From contig NZ_VWSF01000011.1 in the NCBI RefSeq assembly GCF_008629685.1, positions 124,001 through 188,000 on the forward strand: a stretch of DNA of 64,000 nt, given 5' to 3'. Under the pieces are notes generated by a model that was not told where the DNA came from, made no database searches, and worked only from the letters and a program-made list of their open reading frames with translations. This document shows, one piece after another, positions 37,136 through 45,571 of this stretch. Made by a program: the position numbers and the translations under genes. How positions within the stretch are numbered: position 1 is the stretch's first letter; each line of letters begins with the position of its first letter. Source of the DNA: Adhaeribacter rhizoryzae. GTDB taxonomy: Bacteria; Bacteroidota; Bacteroidia; Cytophagales; Hymenobacteraceae.

Positions 37136-37166
37136 ACAAGTATAACAGGTATATTTATATACTTGT
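37136..37166. promoter_or_regulatory. Inverted repeat upstream of hicB, possible operator
   Basis: ACAAGTATA and TATACTTGT are perfect inverted nonamers spaced by 13 bases, 80-110 bases upstream of the hicB ATG. An AT-rich promoter-like stretch surrounds them. This is an operator candidate by position and symmetry only. Confidence 0.35.
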
Positions 37167-37275
37167 TACATATACTAAGTACTTTTTGTATAATGCTCTT
37201 AAAGGCAATGGTACGCTATGGATTTAGTTAGAAATAAAGAGCTACTGTAGCTTAATTATTGCGTGAAGTATTAGG

Positions 37276-37305
37276 AAAGCCACTTTACAATGGGAAAGCG
37301 GCTTT
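37276..37305 (-). terminator. Hairpin downstream of the LOG-family gene
   Basis: AAAGCCGCTTT and AAAGTGGCTTT on the minus strand form an 11-base stem with one mismatch and an eight-base loop, about 30 bases after the stop. It lacks a proper T-run. Confidence 0.35.
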
Positions 37306-37334
37306 TGCATTAACTATTTTACTAAGCCGCAACC

Positions 37335-38198
37335 TTAAAAGTTGGGCGATAATAAATATTTGCTGTAGAACTCGTCAATCACTTTAACGGCTTCGGTGGG
37401 CGTATCTACAATATTTACCAGCTTCAGGTCTTCGGGGTTAATATTGCTTTCCTGGGTTAGCATAACACTTTCTATCCAGTCCATGAGCCCCTGCCAGTAG
37501 GATTTGCCTACCAGAATAATGGGGAAACGGCCTATTTTGCGGGTTTGGATAAGCGTAATCGCTTCAAATAATTCGTCGAGGGTGCCAAAGCCGCCCGGCA
37601 TTACTACAAAGCCCTGTGCGTACTTAATAAACATAACTTTGCGCACAAAAAAGTAATCAAAATTAATCAGTTTATCCGAATCGATGTAAATGTTATGAAA
37701 CTGCTCAAACGGCAGTTCAATATTTAAACCTACCGATTTGCCGCCTTCGGCGTGGGCGCCTTTGTTACCGGCTTCCATAATACCCGGGCCACCGCCGGTT
37801 ATAACGCCGTAGCCGTGGCGCACCAGCTTGGCCGCAATTTCTTCGGCCATAATGTAATACGGGCTATCGGGTTTGGTGCGTGCCGAACCGAAAATAGAAA
37901 CGCAGGGACCAATGCGCGAAAGCTTTTCGAAGCCTTCCACAAATTCGGCCATTACTTTAAATATTTGCCAGGAATCGGCAATTTTTATCTCGTTCCAGTC
38001 TTTATCTACAAAAGCCTTCCGGATTTTCTGATCTTCTTCCGAAATCTGAATATTCTCCTCGCGGGCCATTTGCCGGGCCTTTTTAATAGATTTGGCCTTA
38101 TTCTCGTTTACTTCGGGCTGAATAATGGTTTGCCCGCTGCCTACGTTGGTGTTCTCTTCCTGGAGTTTGGTTTTACTGGTTTTTCTGAGTTTGGTCAT
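37335..38198 (-). CDS. LOG-family protein (TIGR00730 type)
   Basis: A Rossmann-fold protein of 287 residues, homologous to LONELY GUY cytokinin riboside monophosphate phosphoribohydrolases. In bacteria many members hydrolyse AMP to adenine and ribose-5-phosphate. The signature PGGFGTLDELFEAITLIQ is intact, as are SIFGSARTKPDSPYY and GVITGGGPGIMEAGNKGA. An N-terminal Lys-rich tail of about 65 residues precedes the domain, which is common in Bacteroidota members annotated as long LOG proteins. The older label lysine decarboxylase is not supported. Single-gene unit. Confidence 0.9.
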   Translation of the reverse strand: MTKLRKTSKTKLQEENTNVGSGQTIIQPEVNENKAKSIKKARQMAREENIQISEEDQKIRKAFVDKDWNEIKIADSWQIFKVMAEFVEGFEKLSRIGPCVSIFGSARTKPDSPYYIMAEEIAAKLVRHGYGVITGGGPGIMEAGNKGAHAEGGKSVGLNIELPFEQFHNIYIDSDKLINFDYFFVRKVMFIKYAQGFVVMPGGFGTLDELFEAITLIQTRKIGRFPIILVGKSYWQGLMDWIESVMLTQESNINPEDLKLVNIVDTPTEAVKVIDEFYSKYLLSPNF

Positions 38199-38586
38199 AT
38201 GGTATTGCTAAATGCCGGTCAGGGCCTCTTTTGCTGCCGGCGTATTCTTGTATTTTAAAATGAGCATTCTTTTACCGGTAACGGTTAAAGTAGTTTGTTC
38301 TGAAAAAAAGAACAATATTTTATTTATGGTAATAGCAAGCGCTGTTGTTAGGTTAAGCTTAAGACGGCGTTTAAAGGCTATAATTAGCCATTTGCCTGAA
38401 CGTTTAATGCTTTGCGCCGGCCGTACCTCTTGGTCTACTTAATCTGGTAAAAAGAAGTTACACCCAACCGAAAGATAAGCCCGGCGGGTACTCTTATGAA
38501 ACAAAAGCTGATTGAAAATGAACAAAAGAATAGCAATAGTAGCCAGCAGTTGAAGCAGGCACGGTTTGGGGCCGGCTGAGCAACGA
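38199..38586. other. Intergenic region upstream of the LOG gene
   Basis: About 390 bases containing the LOG promoter region. A 76-codon plus-strand frame exists here but has basic, low-quality composition and no motif, so I do not call it. Confidence 0.5.
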
Positions 38587-39642
38587 TTATTTACCTGGCA
38601 CTAAAGCTTCGGGTTTTAGTTTGTATTCGGTTACGCCGTGCATGCCCATCCGGAACGAAATGCCAAATTCCAGCATTAAGCCGGAGGCTTCTTTTAAGTT
38701 AAAAAATATTGGCCTGATACCGCCATTTAAATTAAAGTAATTGCTATACAGCATGGGGCTGCCGTAGTAATAATACAGTTTGTCTTTACCTATTTTAAGC
38801 GCATAATTAGCTACCAGGCCCGGACTAAAACCCTGGAGTTGTACCCAGTCTTTATCGTTTTCGCTTTCTTTGGGCGTAACATTCTGAATAGCATAATTTA
38901 ATTCTAACTGTAAATTAAAATTGCTTTGTTCTTTTTGCGACAGTAGTTTACTGGCAATTATACCCAAGAACAGGGTAGGAGGTGCATTATTTTGCGCGCG
39001 GGTAACCTGGAGGGGGTAAGGTTCTTTTAATTTATTACCGTAAAAGCTCATGGTCATGCCGCCGCCAAAACCATTTTTGCCGGTGTAAAGCATATCCATT
39101 TTCATGCCGCCGCCCAAACCTAAATGCTTACCGGCATTACCGGCAAAGCCATTGCCTAAAACACCAATCAGTCCGTCTATCCGGCTGCCCGATTTGTGAA
39201 TATATTCTAAATCATTCAGGGTAAAAGCTTTATAACCAAAGTTGTAGTTGTGCAGCGGTTCCGCGGCTACCCGGTAACGCGGAAATTGCAGCTTCATAAA
39301 CAAAAGGTCGCTTTCGTTTATACCATTTTCTCTTTTAGGCTGAAATTTTGGTAATAAGCTGGTGATGCGTTTTAGGCTATCTATAATGGCGGGTTCGTTT
39401 GTGCCATGTACTTCTTCCAGGGTAGGAGTGCCATCTGGGGTAACGCTATAAATAAATTCCAGTTCTACGCCTACCAGTTGCTTGCGCTGCTCTTTAGTAA
39501 ATTTTATTTTATAATAAGCTAAAGCTAATTGCGTTAAACCGTCCCTGGGTTTGGCCGGTGTATTTAGCGTATCAACTGCCTGGCTATATGCCGGAAGAGC
39601 AAGCAGCAGTATAAATAAAGTTTTAAGAATAATTTTAAGCAC
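38587..39642 (-). CDS. Exported protein with TonB-C-like and barrel-like parts
   Basis: About 351 residues, no named family that I recognise with certainty. The start is set at a GTG (39642), giving a clean signal peptide (LKIILKTLFILLLALPAYSQ). The longer frame to 39744 would run through the promoter and into the upstream gene. Residues about 50-125 follow the pattern of a TonB C-terminal domain: EFIYSVTPDGTPTLEEVHG, an alternating helix with IIDSLKRITSLLPKFQP, then FMKLQFPRY. The remaining 220 residues are Gly- and aromatic-rich beta strands (LGLGGGMKMDML, GFGGGMTMSFYG), ending in a short tail, suggesting an outer-membrane barrel or sandwich. Confidence 0.65.
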   Translation of the reverse strand: MLKIILKTLFILLLALPAYSQAVDTLNTPAKPRDGLTQLALAYYKIKFTKEQRKQLVGVELEFIYSVTPDGTPTLEEVHGTNEPAIIDSLKRITSLLPKFQPKRENGINESDLLFMKLQFPRYRVAAEPLHNYNFGYKAFTLNDLEYIHKSGSRIDGLIGVLGNGFAGNAGKHLGLGGGMKMDMLYTGKNGFGGGMTMSFYGNKLKEPYPLQVTRAQNNAPPTLFLGIIASKLLSQKEQSNFNLQLELNYAIQNVTPKESENDKDWVQLQGFSPGLVANYALKIGKDKLYYYYGSPMLYSNYFNLNGGIRPIFFNLKEASGLMLEFGISFRMGMHGVTEYKLKPEALVPGK

Positions 39643-39683
39643 GTTGGTTTTGCTCTTGAAAGATGCCGGGTCTAAGCAAAGAA

Positions 39684-39691
39684 CAAATATA
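39684..39691 (-). promoter_or_regulatory. -7 box for the 38587-39642 gene
   Basis: The minus strand reads TATATTTG, an exact TAnnTTTG match. It lies about 42 bases upstream of the GTG start and inside the gap after the permease stop. It supports the shorter start. Confidence 0.6.
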
Positions 39692-39724
39692 CTAAAAATT
39701 ATATATTTTACAGGCCAGAAAATA

Positions 39725-40972
39725 TTACTTCGATCGAATGGCAATTACGGGGTCGAGGTTAGAGGCCAGCACGGCCGGAATAATACCCGATAACACGCCA
39801 ATTACCACCGATACACCTAATCCCAGGGCAATATTTCCCATTGAGAGTAATATTTCCATAGCGTCCTGCGGAATAAGGGTGAGCAGGAACACGAGTAAAA
39901 TGCCAATACCACCCCCAATCAAACTCAGAAACACCGATTCGAATAAAAACTGGAAAAGCACAAAGTAATTTTTAGCGCCCAGCGATTTCTGAATGCCAAT
40001 AATATTGGTACGTTCTTTAACCGACACGAACATAATATTGGCAATACCAAAGCCGCCTACCAAAATAGAAAAGCCCCCAATAACCCAACCGGCTAAACCA
40101 ATTACCTGAAACATGCTCGAAATTTGGTTGGCTACCAGCTCGGGGCGGTTAAGCGCAAAATTATCATCGTCGCGCGGTTTTAAGCCTCTAATATTGCGCA
40201 TTACGCCGCGTATTTCGTACTCCAGTTCTTGCAAACCAATATCGGTTTCGCAGCCTTTTATGGCAATTACCGGTTCCAGTCCCTGCTGCCCAATCGAGAA
40301 TAATTTATTAAAAGCACCGTAAGGAACAAAAGCATTTTTATCGTTGGTGGGCATACCCAAAAAACTATCGCCCTGCTTTTCCATTACCCCAATTATTGTA
40401 AATTTTAAACCTCGTATTTTTAGGGTTTTGCCCAACGGGTCTAAATCACGGAAAAGATTTTTGGCTACCTGGTACCCCACTATAATTACATTGCGGCCGG
40501 CATCTACATCGGCTACGGTAAAATAACGGCCTTGCCCTACGGGCACATCCGATACCCGGTTAAATTGGTACGATACTCCTTGCAAATTTACATCCGACAT
40601 GCTGTTGTTGCCGAACTTAAGGGTATTGCCGCCCCGCCCCCAGAAAATAGCTACGCCTTCGTCGTTTTCGATTTTGCGATCCAGGAGCCGGAACTCGCGA
40701 ATATTAGTACTGGGCCGTTTAAAATATTTCCACCACGGGTAATCGCCGCCAAAAGCCCAGGGAAATTTTTGAATATAAATAACGTTATTTCCTAAGAAGT
40801 TAACACTGCTGCGAATATTACGTTCTAGGGAATCGACAATGGTAAAAACCGAAATAATGGCAAATATTCCAATGGTTACGCCCAACAACGATAAAATCGT
40901 GCGCAGTAAATTAGCTTTTAACGCTTGCCAGGCAAACCGAAAACTTTCGAATATGAGCCGGAGGTATATCAC
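39725..40972 (-). CDS. MacB-type ABC transporter permease
   Basis: Inner-membrane subunit of about 415 residues from the FtsX/MacB superfamily, which use ATP in mechanotransmission or efflux across the envelope. The topology is typical: one N-terminal helix (LLGVTIGIFAIISVFTIV), a large periplasmic MacB_PCD domain (about 50-280) and three C-terminal helices beginning at VIGLAGWVIGGFSILVGGFG with FGIANIMFVSVKERTNIIGI. The frame extends to a TTG at 41011, but the GTG at 40972 (IYLRLIFESFRFAW) matches how family members begin. No ATPase gene is adjacent; its partner must be encoded elsewhere. Confidence 0.88.
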   Translation of the reverse strand: MIYLRLIFESFRFAWQALKANLLRTILSLLGVTIGIFAIISVFTIVDSLERNIRSSVNFLGNNVIYIQKFPWAFGGDYPWWKYFKRPSTNIREFRLLDRKIENDEGVAIFWGRGGNTLKFGNNSMSDVNLQGVSYQFNRVSDVPVGQGRYFTVADVDAGRNVIIVGYQVAKNLFRDLDPLGKTLKIRGLKFTIIGVMEKQGDSFLGMPTNDKNAFVPYGAFNKLFSIGQQGLEPVIAIKGCETDIGLQELEYEIRGVMRNIRGLKPRDDDNFALNRPELVANQISSMFQVIGLAGWVIGGFSILVGGFGIANIMFVSVKERTNIIGIQKSLGAKNYFVLFQFLFESVFLSLIGGGIGILLVFLLTLIPQDAMEILLSMGNIALGLGVSVVIGVLSGIIPAVLASNLDPVIAIRSK

Positions 40973-41029
40973 AATGGTGGTTGATAAACTAAATTTTTTA
41001 AATTTAAACAAAAGTCCGGTAAAAGTAAC

Positions 41030-41037
41030 TAAATTTG
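41030..41037 (+). promoter_or_regulatory. Possible -7 box for queA
   Basis: TAAATTTG matches TAnnTTTG exactly, but it would leave a leader of about 120 bases and has no visible -33 element. Confidence 0.3.
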
Positions 41038-41165
41038 CGCCTCAATTTTAGAACAGTTATCTGCAAAGTGCACACAAACTTTTGTTGCGGAATACCACCA
41101 CTTCCTCCAACACCTGTTCTCCTAATTGCTTTATACACTTAAGTTAAATACCGTAATATTTAAAG

Positions 41166-42212
41166 ATGAAACTTTCTGAATTCAGATTTGACCTGCCTGC
41201 TAATTTAATGGCTACCCACCCGGCTAAAGCCCGCGACGAAGCGCGTATGATGGTGGTACACCGGAGTACCGGTAAAATAGAACACAAAGTATTTAAGGAT
41301 ATCCTGGAATATTTTGATGAGGGCGATGTAATGGTGGTAAATGATACCAAAGTGTTCCCGGCCCGCTTGTACGGCAACAAAGAAAAAACCGGCGCTAAAA
41401 TCGAAGTTTTTTTGCTGCGCGAGCTAAACAAAGAAAACCATTTGTGGGATGTGCTGGTAGACCCCGCCCGGAAAATCCGGGTAGGCAATAAATTATATTT
41501 TGGCGACAGCGACCTGGTAGCCGAAGTAATTGATAATACCACTTCGCGCGGCCGCACCATTAAATTTTTGTACGATGGCTCCGACGAAGATTTTTACAAA
41601 ACCATTAACGATTTAGGCGAAACACCGCTGCCTAAATATTTAAAAAGGGCCGCAGAACCCGAAGACCGGGAGCGGTACCAAACCGTTTACGCCAAGCACG
41701 TAGGTGCGGTAGCGGCTCCAACGGCCGGCTTGCATTTTACCCGCGAGGTACTAAAGCGTTTGGAACTGAACGGTGTAGACGTGGTGCCGGTTACTTTGCA
41801 CGTGGGCTTGGGTACTTTCCGGCCCGTAGACGTAGAAGACCTGACCAAGCACAAAATGGACTCCGAACATTTTATTATTTCGGATGAAACGGCCCAGGTA
41901 GTGAACCAGGCGCTCGATAATAAAAAACGGGTTTGTGCCGTAGGTACTACTACCATGCGGGGCATGGAATCGTCGGTATCGGCGAATGCCCGCCTGAAGG
42001 CTACCGAAGGCTGGACCGATAAATTTATTTTTCCGCCGCACGATTTTAAAATTCCGAATGCCCTGATTACCAACTTCCACATGCCCGAATCTACGTTGCT
42101 GATGATGACCTGTGCGTTTGGTGGTTACGATTTAATTATGGATGCTTACAAAGTGGCTGTTAAGGAAAAATACAGCTTCTTTAGCTACGGCGATGTAATG
42201 CTAATTCTGTAA
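41166..42212 (+). CDS. queA: S-adenosylmethionine:tRNA ribosyltransferase-isomerase
   Basis: Transfers and isomerises the ribosyl part of SAM onto preQ1-modified tRNA, giving epoxyqueuosine, the penultimate step of queuosine synthesis. It has 348 residues, the full family length. It opens with [20 protein letters not shown]. Hallmarks include [17 protein letters not shown], the [17 protein letters not shown] motif, [10 protein letters not shown] and [17 protein letters not shown]. Reading stays in frame through a Glu/Lys-rich middle. ATG start. Followed by a terminator; ispD downstream is a separate unit. Confidence 0.97.
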   Translation: MKLSEFRFDLPANLMATHPAKARDEARMMVVHRSTGKIEHKVFKDILEYFDEGDVMVVNDTKVFPARLYGNKEKTGAKIEVFLLRELNKENHLWDVLVDPARKIRVGNKLYFGDSDLVAEVIDNTTSRGRTIKFLYDGSDEDFYKTINDLGETPLPKYLKRAAEPEDRERYQTVYAKHVGAVAAPTAGLHFTREVLKRLELNGVDVVPVTLHVGLGTFRPVDVEDLTKHKMDSEHFIISDETAQVVNQALDNKKRVCAVGTTTMRGMESSVSANARLKATEGWTDKFIFPPHDFKIPNALITNFHMPESTLLMMTCAFGGYDLIMDAYKVAVKEKYSFFSYGDVMLIL

Positions 42213-42284
42213 TTAATCTTTAGATATTTGTAACAGGAGTTTGGTAGCTAAATAAATAAGCTTTTACCAAATTGGTATAACAAC

Positions 42285-42320
42285 AACCCGCTTGATTTAA
42301 GGTCAGGCGGGTTTTGTTTT
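42285..42320 (+). terminator. Intrinsic terminator after queA
   Basis: AACCCGC and GCGGGTT form the stem, extended by partial pairing of TTGA with TCAG. TTGTTTTT follows, about 75 bases after the stop. Confidence 0.75.
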
Positions 42321-42387
42321 TACATTTACAACGGATTTATTTATGCGTAGTGTTAGCTAATTATTCAAGATAATAAAATTTTTATCT

Positions 42388-43074
42388 ATGGCAGTAGAAC
42401 TTCCGGAGGCAGCAATATTGGTGGCAGGCGGTACAGGGTCGCGTATGCAAAGCGAGGTGCCCAAGCAATTTATAGCTATTGGCGGGCAGCCTATTCTGAT
42501 GCATACTATCCGGCGGTTTTACGAATATAATCCCCAAATAAAATTAGTAGTGGTGTTGCCCCAGAACCAGATTGCCAAATGGCAGGCTTTATGTTATACC
42601 CACGTTTTCGAGGTTAAACACGAAGTGGTAACGGGTGGTGCAACCCGCTTTGCTTCCGTAAAAAATGGATTAGCCGCTATTAAAACATCAGATGGCATTG
42701 TGGCCGTGCACGATGGTGTGCGCCCGTTTGTACCAGTAGCTATTATAAAAGCGGCTTTTGCCGTTGCCGCCGAAAAGGGGAATGCCGTGGTGGCGGTACC
42801 TTTAAAAGAATCTATCCGGCAGGTATTTAAAACCAAGAGCAAAGCCTTGGATCGCAGCCAGTTTCGTTTGGTGCAAACGCCCCAATGTTTTAGGTTACCC
42901 TTGTTCCGGCGCGCATACGAACTTCCCGAAGAACCTACTTTTACCGATGATGCTTCGGTAGTAGAGCGGTTTGGCCAGAAGATTAACCTGGTGGCCGGCA
43001 GTTACGATAATATTAAAATTACTACTCCCGAAGACTTATTATGGGCCGAGGTGTTTTTGAAGAGTTTGGGGTGA
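42388..43074 (+). CDS. ispD: 2-C-methyl-D-erythritol 4-phosphate cytidylyltransferase
   Basis: Third enzyme of the MEP isoprenoid pathway, coupling CTP and methylerythritol phosphate. It has 228 residues. The nucleotide-binding loop AAILVAGGTGSRMQSEVPKQ has the conserved Gly, Arg and Lys residues. VTGGATRFASVKNGL, VAVHDGVRPFV and TDDASVVERFG are further family motifs. The end NIKITTPEDLLWAE is also diagnostic. Single gene after the queA terminator; no ispF is adjacent. Confidence 0.95.
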   Translation: MAVELPEAAILVAGGTGSRMQSEVPKQFIAIGGQPILMHTIRRFYEYNPQIKLVVVLPQNQIAKWQALCYTHVFEVKHEVVTGGATRFASVKNGLAAIKTSDGIVAVHDGVRPFVPVAIIKAAFAVAAEKGNAVVAVPLKESIRQVFKTKSKALDRSQFRLVQTPQCFRLPLFRRAYELPEEPTFTDDASVVERFGQKINLVAGSYDNIKITTPEDLLWAEVFLKSLG

Positions 43075-43135
43075 GATATTTTCTAGGGTATAAGCTATCT
43101 TAATCTAATTTCCTCAACACCTATAATCTATCTTT

Positions 43136-43441
43136 CTAAAAATCAATCCTAACGCCCTGCACCAACACCGCTTCTGCAACAGAATCCTGGAACATACCGG
43201 CACTGTTCAACCTTTCAGGGTCATCCCGGTAAGCTTCAAAATCAGCTACGGATGGGAAAGAGGCCACATGAATTTCGTCGGGCTGATTGGGTGCTGTTTT
43301 ATTCGATTTTAGCCGGAGTTCAAGCCTGCCGTTATACTTAGGTAAAAGCGGTAATACCTTATTCTCATACGCCTGATAAATAGGGTCCTGCCCTTCGCGG
43401 AGATAAACGAGTAAGGTATAGTAGATTCTGTCCGACGGCAT
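43136..43441 (-). CDS. DUF1330-like dimeric alpha-beta barrel protein
   Basis: A 101-residue soluble protein with YYTLLVYLREGQDPIYQAYE, a central LPKYNGRLELRL, and DEIHVASFPSVADFEAYRDD. This is the beta-alpha-beta layout of DUF1330 and related monooxygenase-like proteins. No catalytic role is established. Its first 77 bases overlap, in another frame, the 3' end of the upstream exported-protein gene at 43365-43856. Confidence 0.75.
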   Translation of the reverse strand: MPSDRIYYTLLVYLREGQDPIYQAYENKVLPLLPKYNGRLELRLKSNKTAPNQPDEIHVASFPSVADFEAYRDDPERLNSAGMFQDSVAEAVLVQGVRIDF

Positions 43442-43856
43442 ATTCTAGAATATTATGGTTGAGAGGAGTGCTTTTATTTTTTACTCTATCCTGCCAAATA
43501 GGTTTGTAATCGTAGGTCGGGTAAAACTCAGTGTCGAAAGCACCCCAGGCGCCGTTCTCAATAGCCAGATTTAAGGTTCTTAAAGCATGTGCTGGTATTT
43601 TTACCGTAACTACCTGCCCAATACCCATCATAACATACCACGAAACTACCCGGGCTTCTTTGGGCGGAAATATTTCCCATAATTTATTAGCTTCCTGTAC
43701 TTTCTGAATTTCCTTTAAATTTTTATCCTGCTGATGTTTCAGGAATATGGTAATCATAATACTATCGCCGGGAGCTTTAGCAGCATTATTAGTTTGTGCA
43801 TCACAGCAAACCGGAATTATAAGTACAAGAAAAAAGATAAAGACCGAAGATTTCAT
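43365..43856 (-). CDS. Small exported protein of unknown function
   Basis: A 163-residue frame with a signal peptide (MKSSVFIFFLVLIIPVCCDA). The body (SIMITIFLKHQQDKNLKEI, then WYVMMGIGQVVTVKIPA and FDTEFYPTYDYKPIW) looks like a ferredoxin-like, muconolactone-isomerase-type domain, though I cannot name the family. The last 25 codons run into the next gene in a different frame and read like non-coding sequence. The natural stop may have been lost by a small indel near 43470-43490. Confidence 0.6.
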   Translation of the reverse strand: MKSSVFIFFLVLIIPVCCDAQTNNAAKAPGDSIMITIFLKHQQDKNLKEIQKVQEANKLWEIFPPKEARVVSWYVMMGIGQVVTVKIPAHALRTLNLAIENGAWGAFDTEFYPTYDYKPIWQDRVKNKSTPLNHNILEYAVGQNLLYLTRLSPRRAGPYLSGV

Positions 43857-43866
43857 CTGACTACAA

Positions 43867-44097
43867 TTATTTCATGCGAAGCACCCGCACTAAAAGATAG
43901 CTGGCTACCACAATAAAAAAGGCAATGAAAATAAAATCGTAAGGCGAAAAAACCAGTGGGTATAATTTTAACAGAAACACACCACCAGCCAGCAATAAGA
44001 GAACTATGGCCACGGCTAACCACTTCTTCCAGGTACTTTTATTTACCTTTTCCAGAAATTCTATCTGTTTGCCGGTACCTTTCTCTATAATATTCAT
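43867..44097 (-). CDS. Small two-helix membrane protein
   Basis: 76 residues: a charged N-terminus (MNIIEKGTGKQIEFLEKVNK), then two hydrophobic helices (WLAVAIVLLLLAGGVFLL and FIFIAFFIVVASYLLV) with a short outside loop, and a basic end. No family recognised. It follows the TPM-domain genes by 55 bases and could be the last member of that operon. Confidence 0.6.
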   Translation of the reverse strand: MNIIEKGTGKQIEFLEKVNKSTWKKWLAVAIVLLLLAGGVFLLKLYPLVFSPYDFIFIAFFIVVASYLLVRVLRMK

Positions 44098-44152
44098 AGA
44101 AATGTTTACGAATGGATGAAGGTATATTGGGTATAAACCGGGCTAAATAATT

Positions 44153-44953
44153 TTACCAATCGCTGCTGGCACCGCCGCCACCAAAAGAACCGCCGCCAAA
44201 ACCGCCGAAGCCGCCACCCCCGCCTCCCCCAAAACCACCGCCCCCAAAAGGACCACGGCCACCGGAAAAATCGCCGAAAACAACCGGTGGAAAGAATGGT
44301 CCGCCCAAGGTGCGCATACCGCCGCCACCCCGGCCACCACCGCCACGCTTGCGCAGGTTTATGAGCACAATCAGCACCAGGAAACCAATAATCAGCCAGA
44401 AGAAAATGGATGAACCGCCGTCGCCGCTACTATCCTTAGGGTCGGCTTTGTACTGGCCGCTGGCTACATCAATAATAAAACTGGTGGCTTCGTTCAGGCC
44501 CTGATAATAATTGCCGTTGCGGTAATTGGGTTTTAAGGTATATTCGGTAATGCGTTTGGCAATGGCATCGGGCACTACGCCTTCCATGCCGTAGCCGGTG
44601 GTAATATTTACTTTGCGTTCGTTTACCGCCGTTAAAATAAGAATACCGTTGTTTTTGCCTTCCTGCCCAATGCCCCACTGTTGGGCCAGCCGCACGGCGT
44701 AATCCGAAATATCGTAAGGCCCGATAGAGGTAATATTTACAACCGCAATTTGGGTAGAAGTGGAATCGTTATAAGCCACCAGCTTTTGTTCGAGGGCTGC
44801 TTCTTCATCGGGACTCAGAATATTGGCCAGGTCGTTTACCAAACGCGGCGGATTGGGGCGCGGCGGAAGCTCTGTACCTTCCTGTGCCCAAGCGGCCGAC
44901 AAGCTAAGAACGGCATAAAATAATATTAACAGAAAACCTTTTTTCATCATCAT
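44153..44953 (-). CDS. TPM-domain membrane protein, YgcG-like
   Basis: About 266 residues: signal peptide (KKGFLLILFYAVLSLSAAWA), an extracytoplasmic TPM domain (about 30-165), one membrane helix (FFWLIIGFLVLIVLI), and a glycine-rich tail ending in GGGASSDW. TPM motifs present include RLVNDLANILSPDEEAALEQ, STQIAVVNI and RKVNITTGYGMEGVVPD. The tail is a hallmark of the YgcG group that travels with LemA. A longer frame starts at a TTG (45040) overlapping the preceding stop, but the ATG run at 44947-44953 is directly before the signal peptide and preferred. Confidence 0.88.
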   Translation of the reverse strand: MMMKKGFLLILFYAVLSLSAAWAQEGTELPPRPNPPRLVNDLANILSPDEEAALEQKLVAYNDSTSTQIAVVNITSIGPYDISDYAVRLAQQWGIGQEGKNNGILILTAVNERKVNITTGYGMEGVVPDAIAKRITEYTLKPNYRNGNYYQGLNEATSFIIDVASGQYKADPKDSSGDGGSSIFFWLIIGFLVLIVLINLRKRGGGGRGGGGMRTLGGPFFPPVVFGDFSGGRGPFGGGGFGGGGGGGFGGFGGGSFGGGGASSDW

Positions 44954-45036
44954 GACCTGGGTGTTGGCAACCAGTTTAGCCGTGCAGGAATTTAAAATAT
45001 ATCCTAACCCGGCTGCATCTTTAATGGTTGCCGTTG

Positions 45037-45474
45037 TCAATCTTTCCCGAAGGAAATATCGTTTTTCAATTCGTTTACATCAGATTCGCCTTTGTGCGGG
45101 AAATAAGCTTTTAGCTGTTCGCCGGCTATTAAAATACCTTTGGCTAAACCCTCGGCGTACTGTTCCTGCTTAAAATAGCCAATTACGAGGCTGGTTATTT
45201 CGTTCCAGAAGTTAGGCGGCACTACGGCATTTATACCGGCATCGCCGAGTACGGCAAATTTATGGCTCTGGAGGGCCACGTAAAAAAGTACCCCGTTGCG
45301 CAACGCCGTTTGGTGCATGTGTAAGTAAGCAAATACCTGGGTAGCCCTATCCAGTACAGCTATGTCGCAGGTATTTTCTATGTGCACGCGAATTTCGCCG
45401 GAAGTATTATTTTCGGCTTCCTTTATCGCGTTTACTATCTGCTGCTCGTCCTCGGGCGTTATAGTATCTCTCAT
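45037..45474 (-). CDS. TPM-domain protein, cytoplasmic type
   Basis: A 145-residue soluble TPM-domain protein without signal peptide: ENNTSGEIRVHIENTC, RNGVLFYVALQSHKFAVLGD and AGINAVVPPNFWNEI are the family strands. TPM domains have been linked to phosphatase activity and photosystem II repair in plants; the bacterial role is unclear. It is the middle gene of a lemA-TPM-ygcG operon, an arrangement widespread in Bacteroidota. The product may sit on the inner face of a LemA/YgcG membrane assembly. Confidence 0.85.
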   Translation of the reverse strand: MRDTITPEDEQQIVNAIKEAENNTSGEIRVHIENTCDIAVLDRATQVFAYLHMHQTALRNGVLFYVALQSHKFAVLGDAGINAVVPPNFWNEITSLVIGYFKQEQYAEGLAKGILIAGEQLKAYFPHKGESDVNELKNDISFGKD

Positions 45475-45483
45475 GCTTTGTGT

Positions 45484-45567
45484 AGTTAAAAGTTAAGAGT
45501 TATGAATTAAGAGCTGAAATAAACGTATTTTGGGAAATACTAACTCTTAACTCATAACGCTTAACTA
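45484..45567. repeat. Inverted repeat between lemA and the TPM gene
   Basis: Arms AGTTAAAAGTTAAGAGTTAT (from 45484) and TAACTCTTAACTCATAACG (from 45541) are imperfect reverse complements around a 35-base loop. It resembles the TAACTCTTAAC-type dispersed repeats common in Bacteroidota intergenic DNA. It lies inside the presumed operon. Confidence 0.5.
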
Positions 45568-45571
45568 AAAT

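Noticed and set aside
38212-38442. 76-codon plus-strand frame in the LOG upstream region
   Set aside because: Basic, compositionally odd, no motif or start context. It overlaps the expected LOG promoter region.
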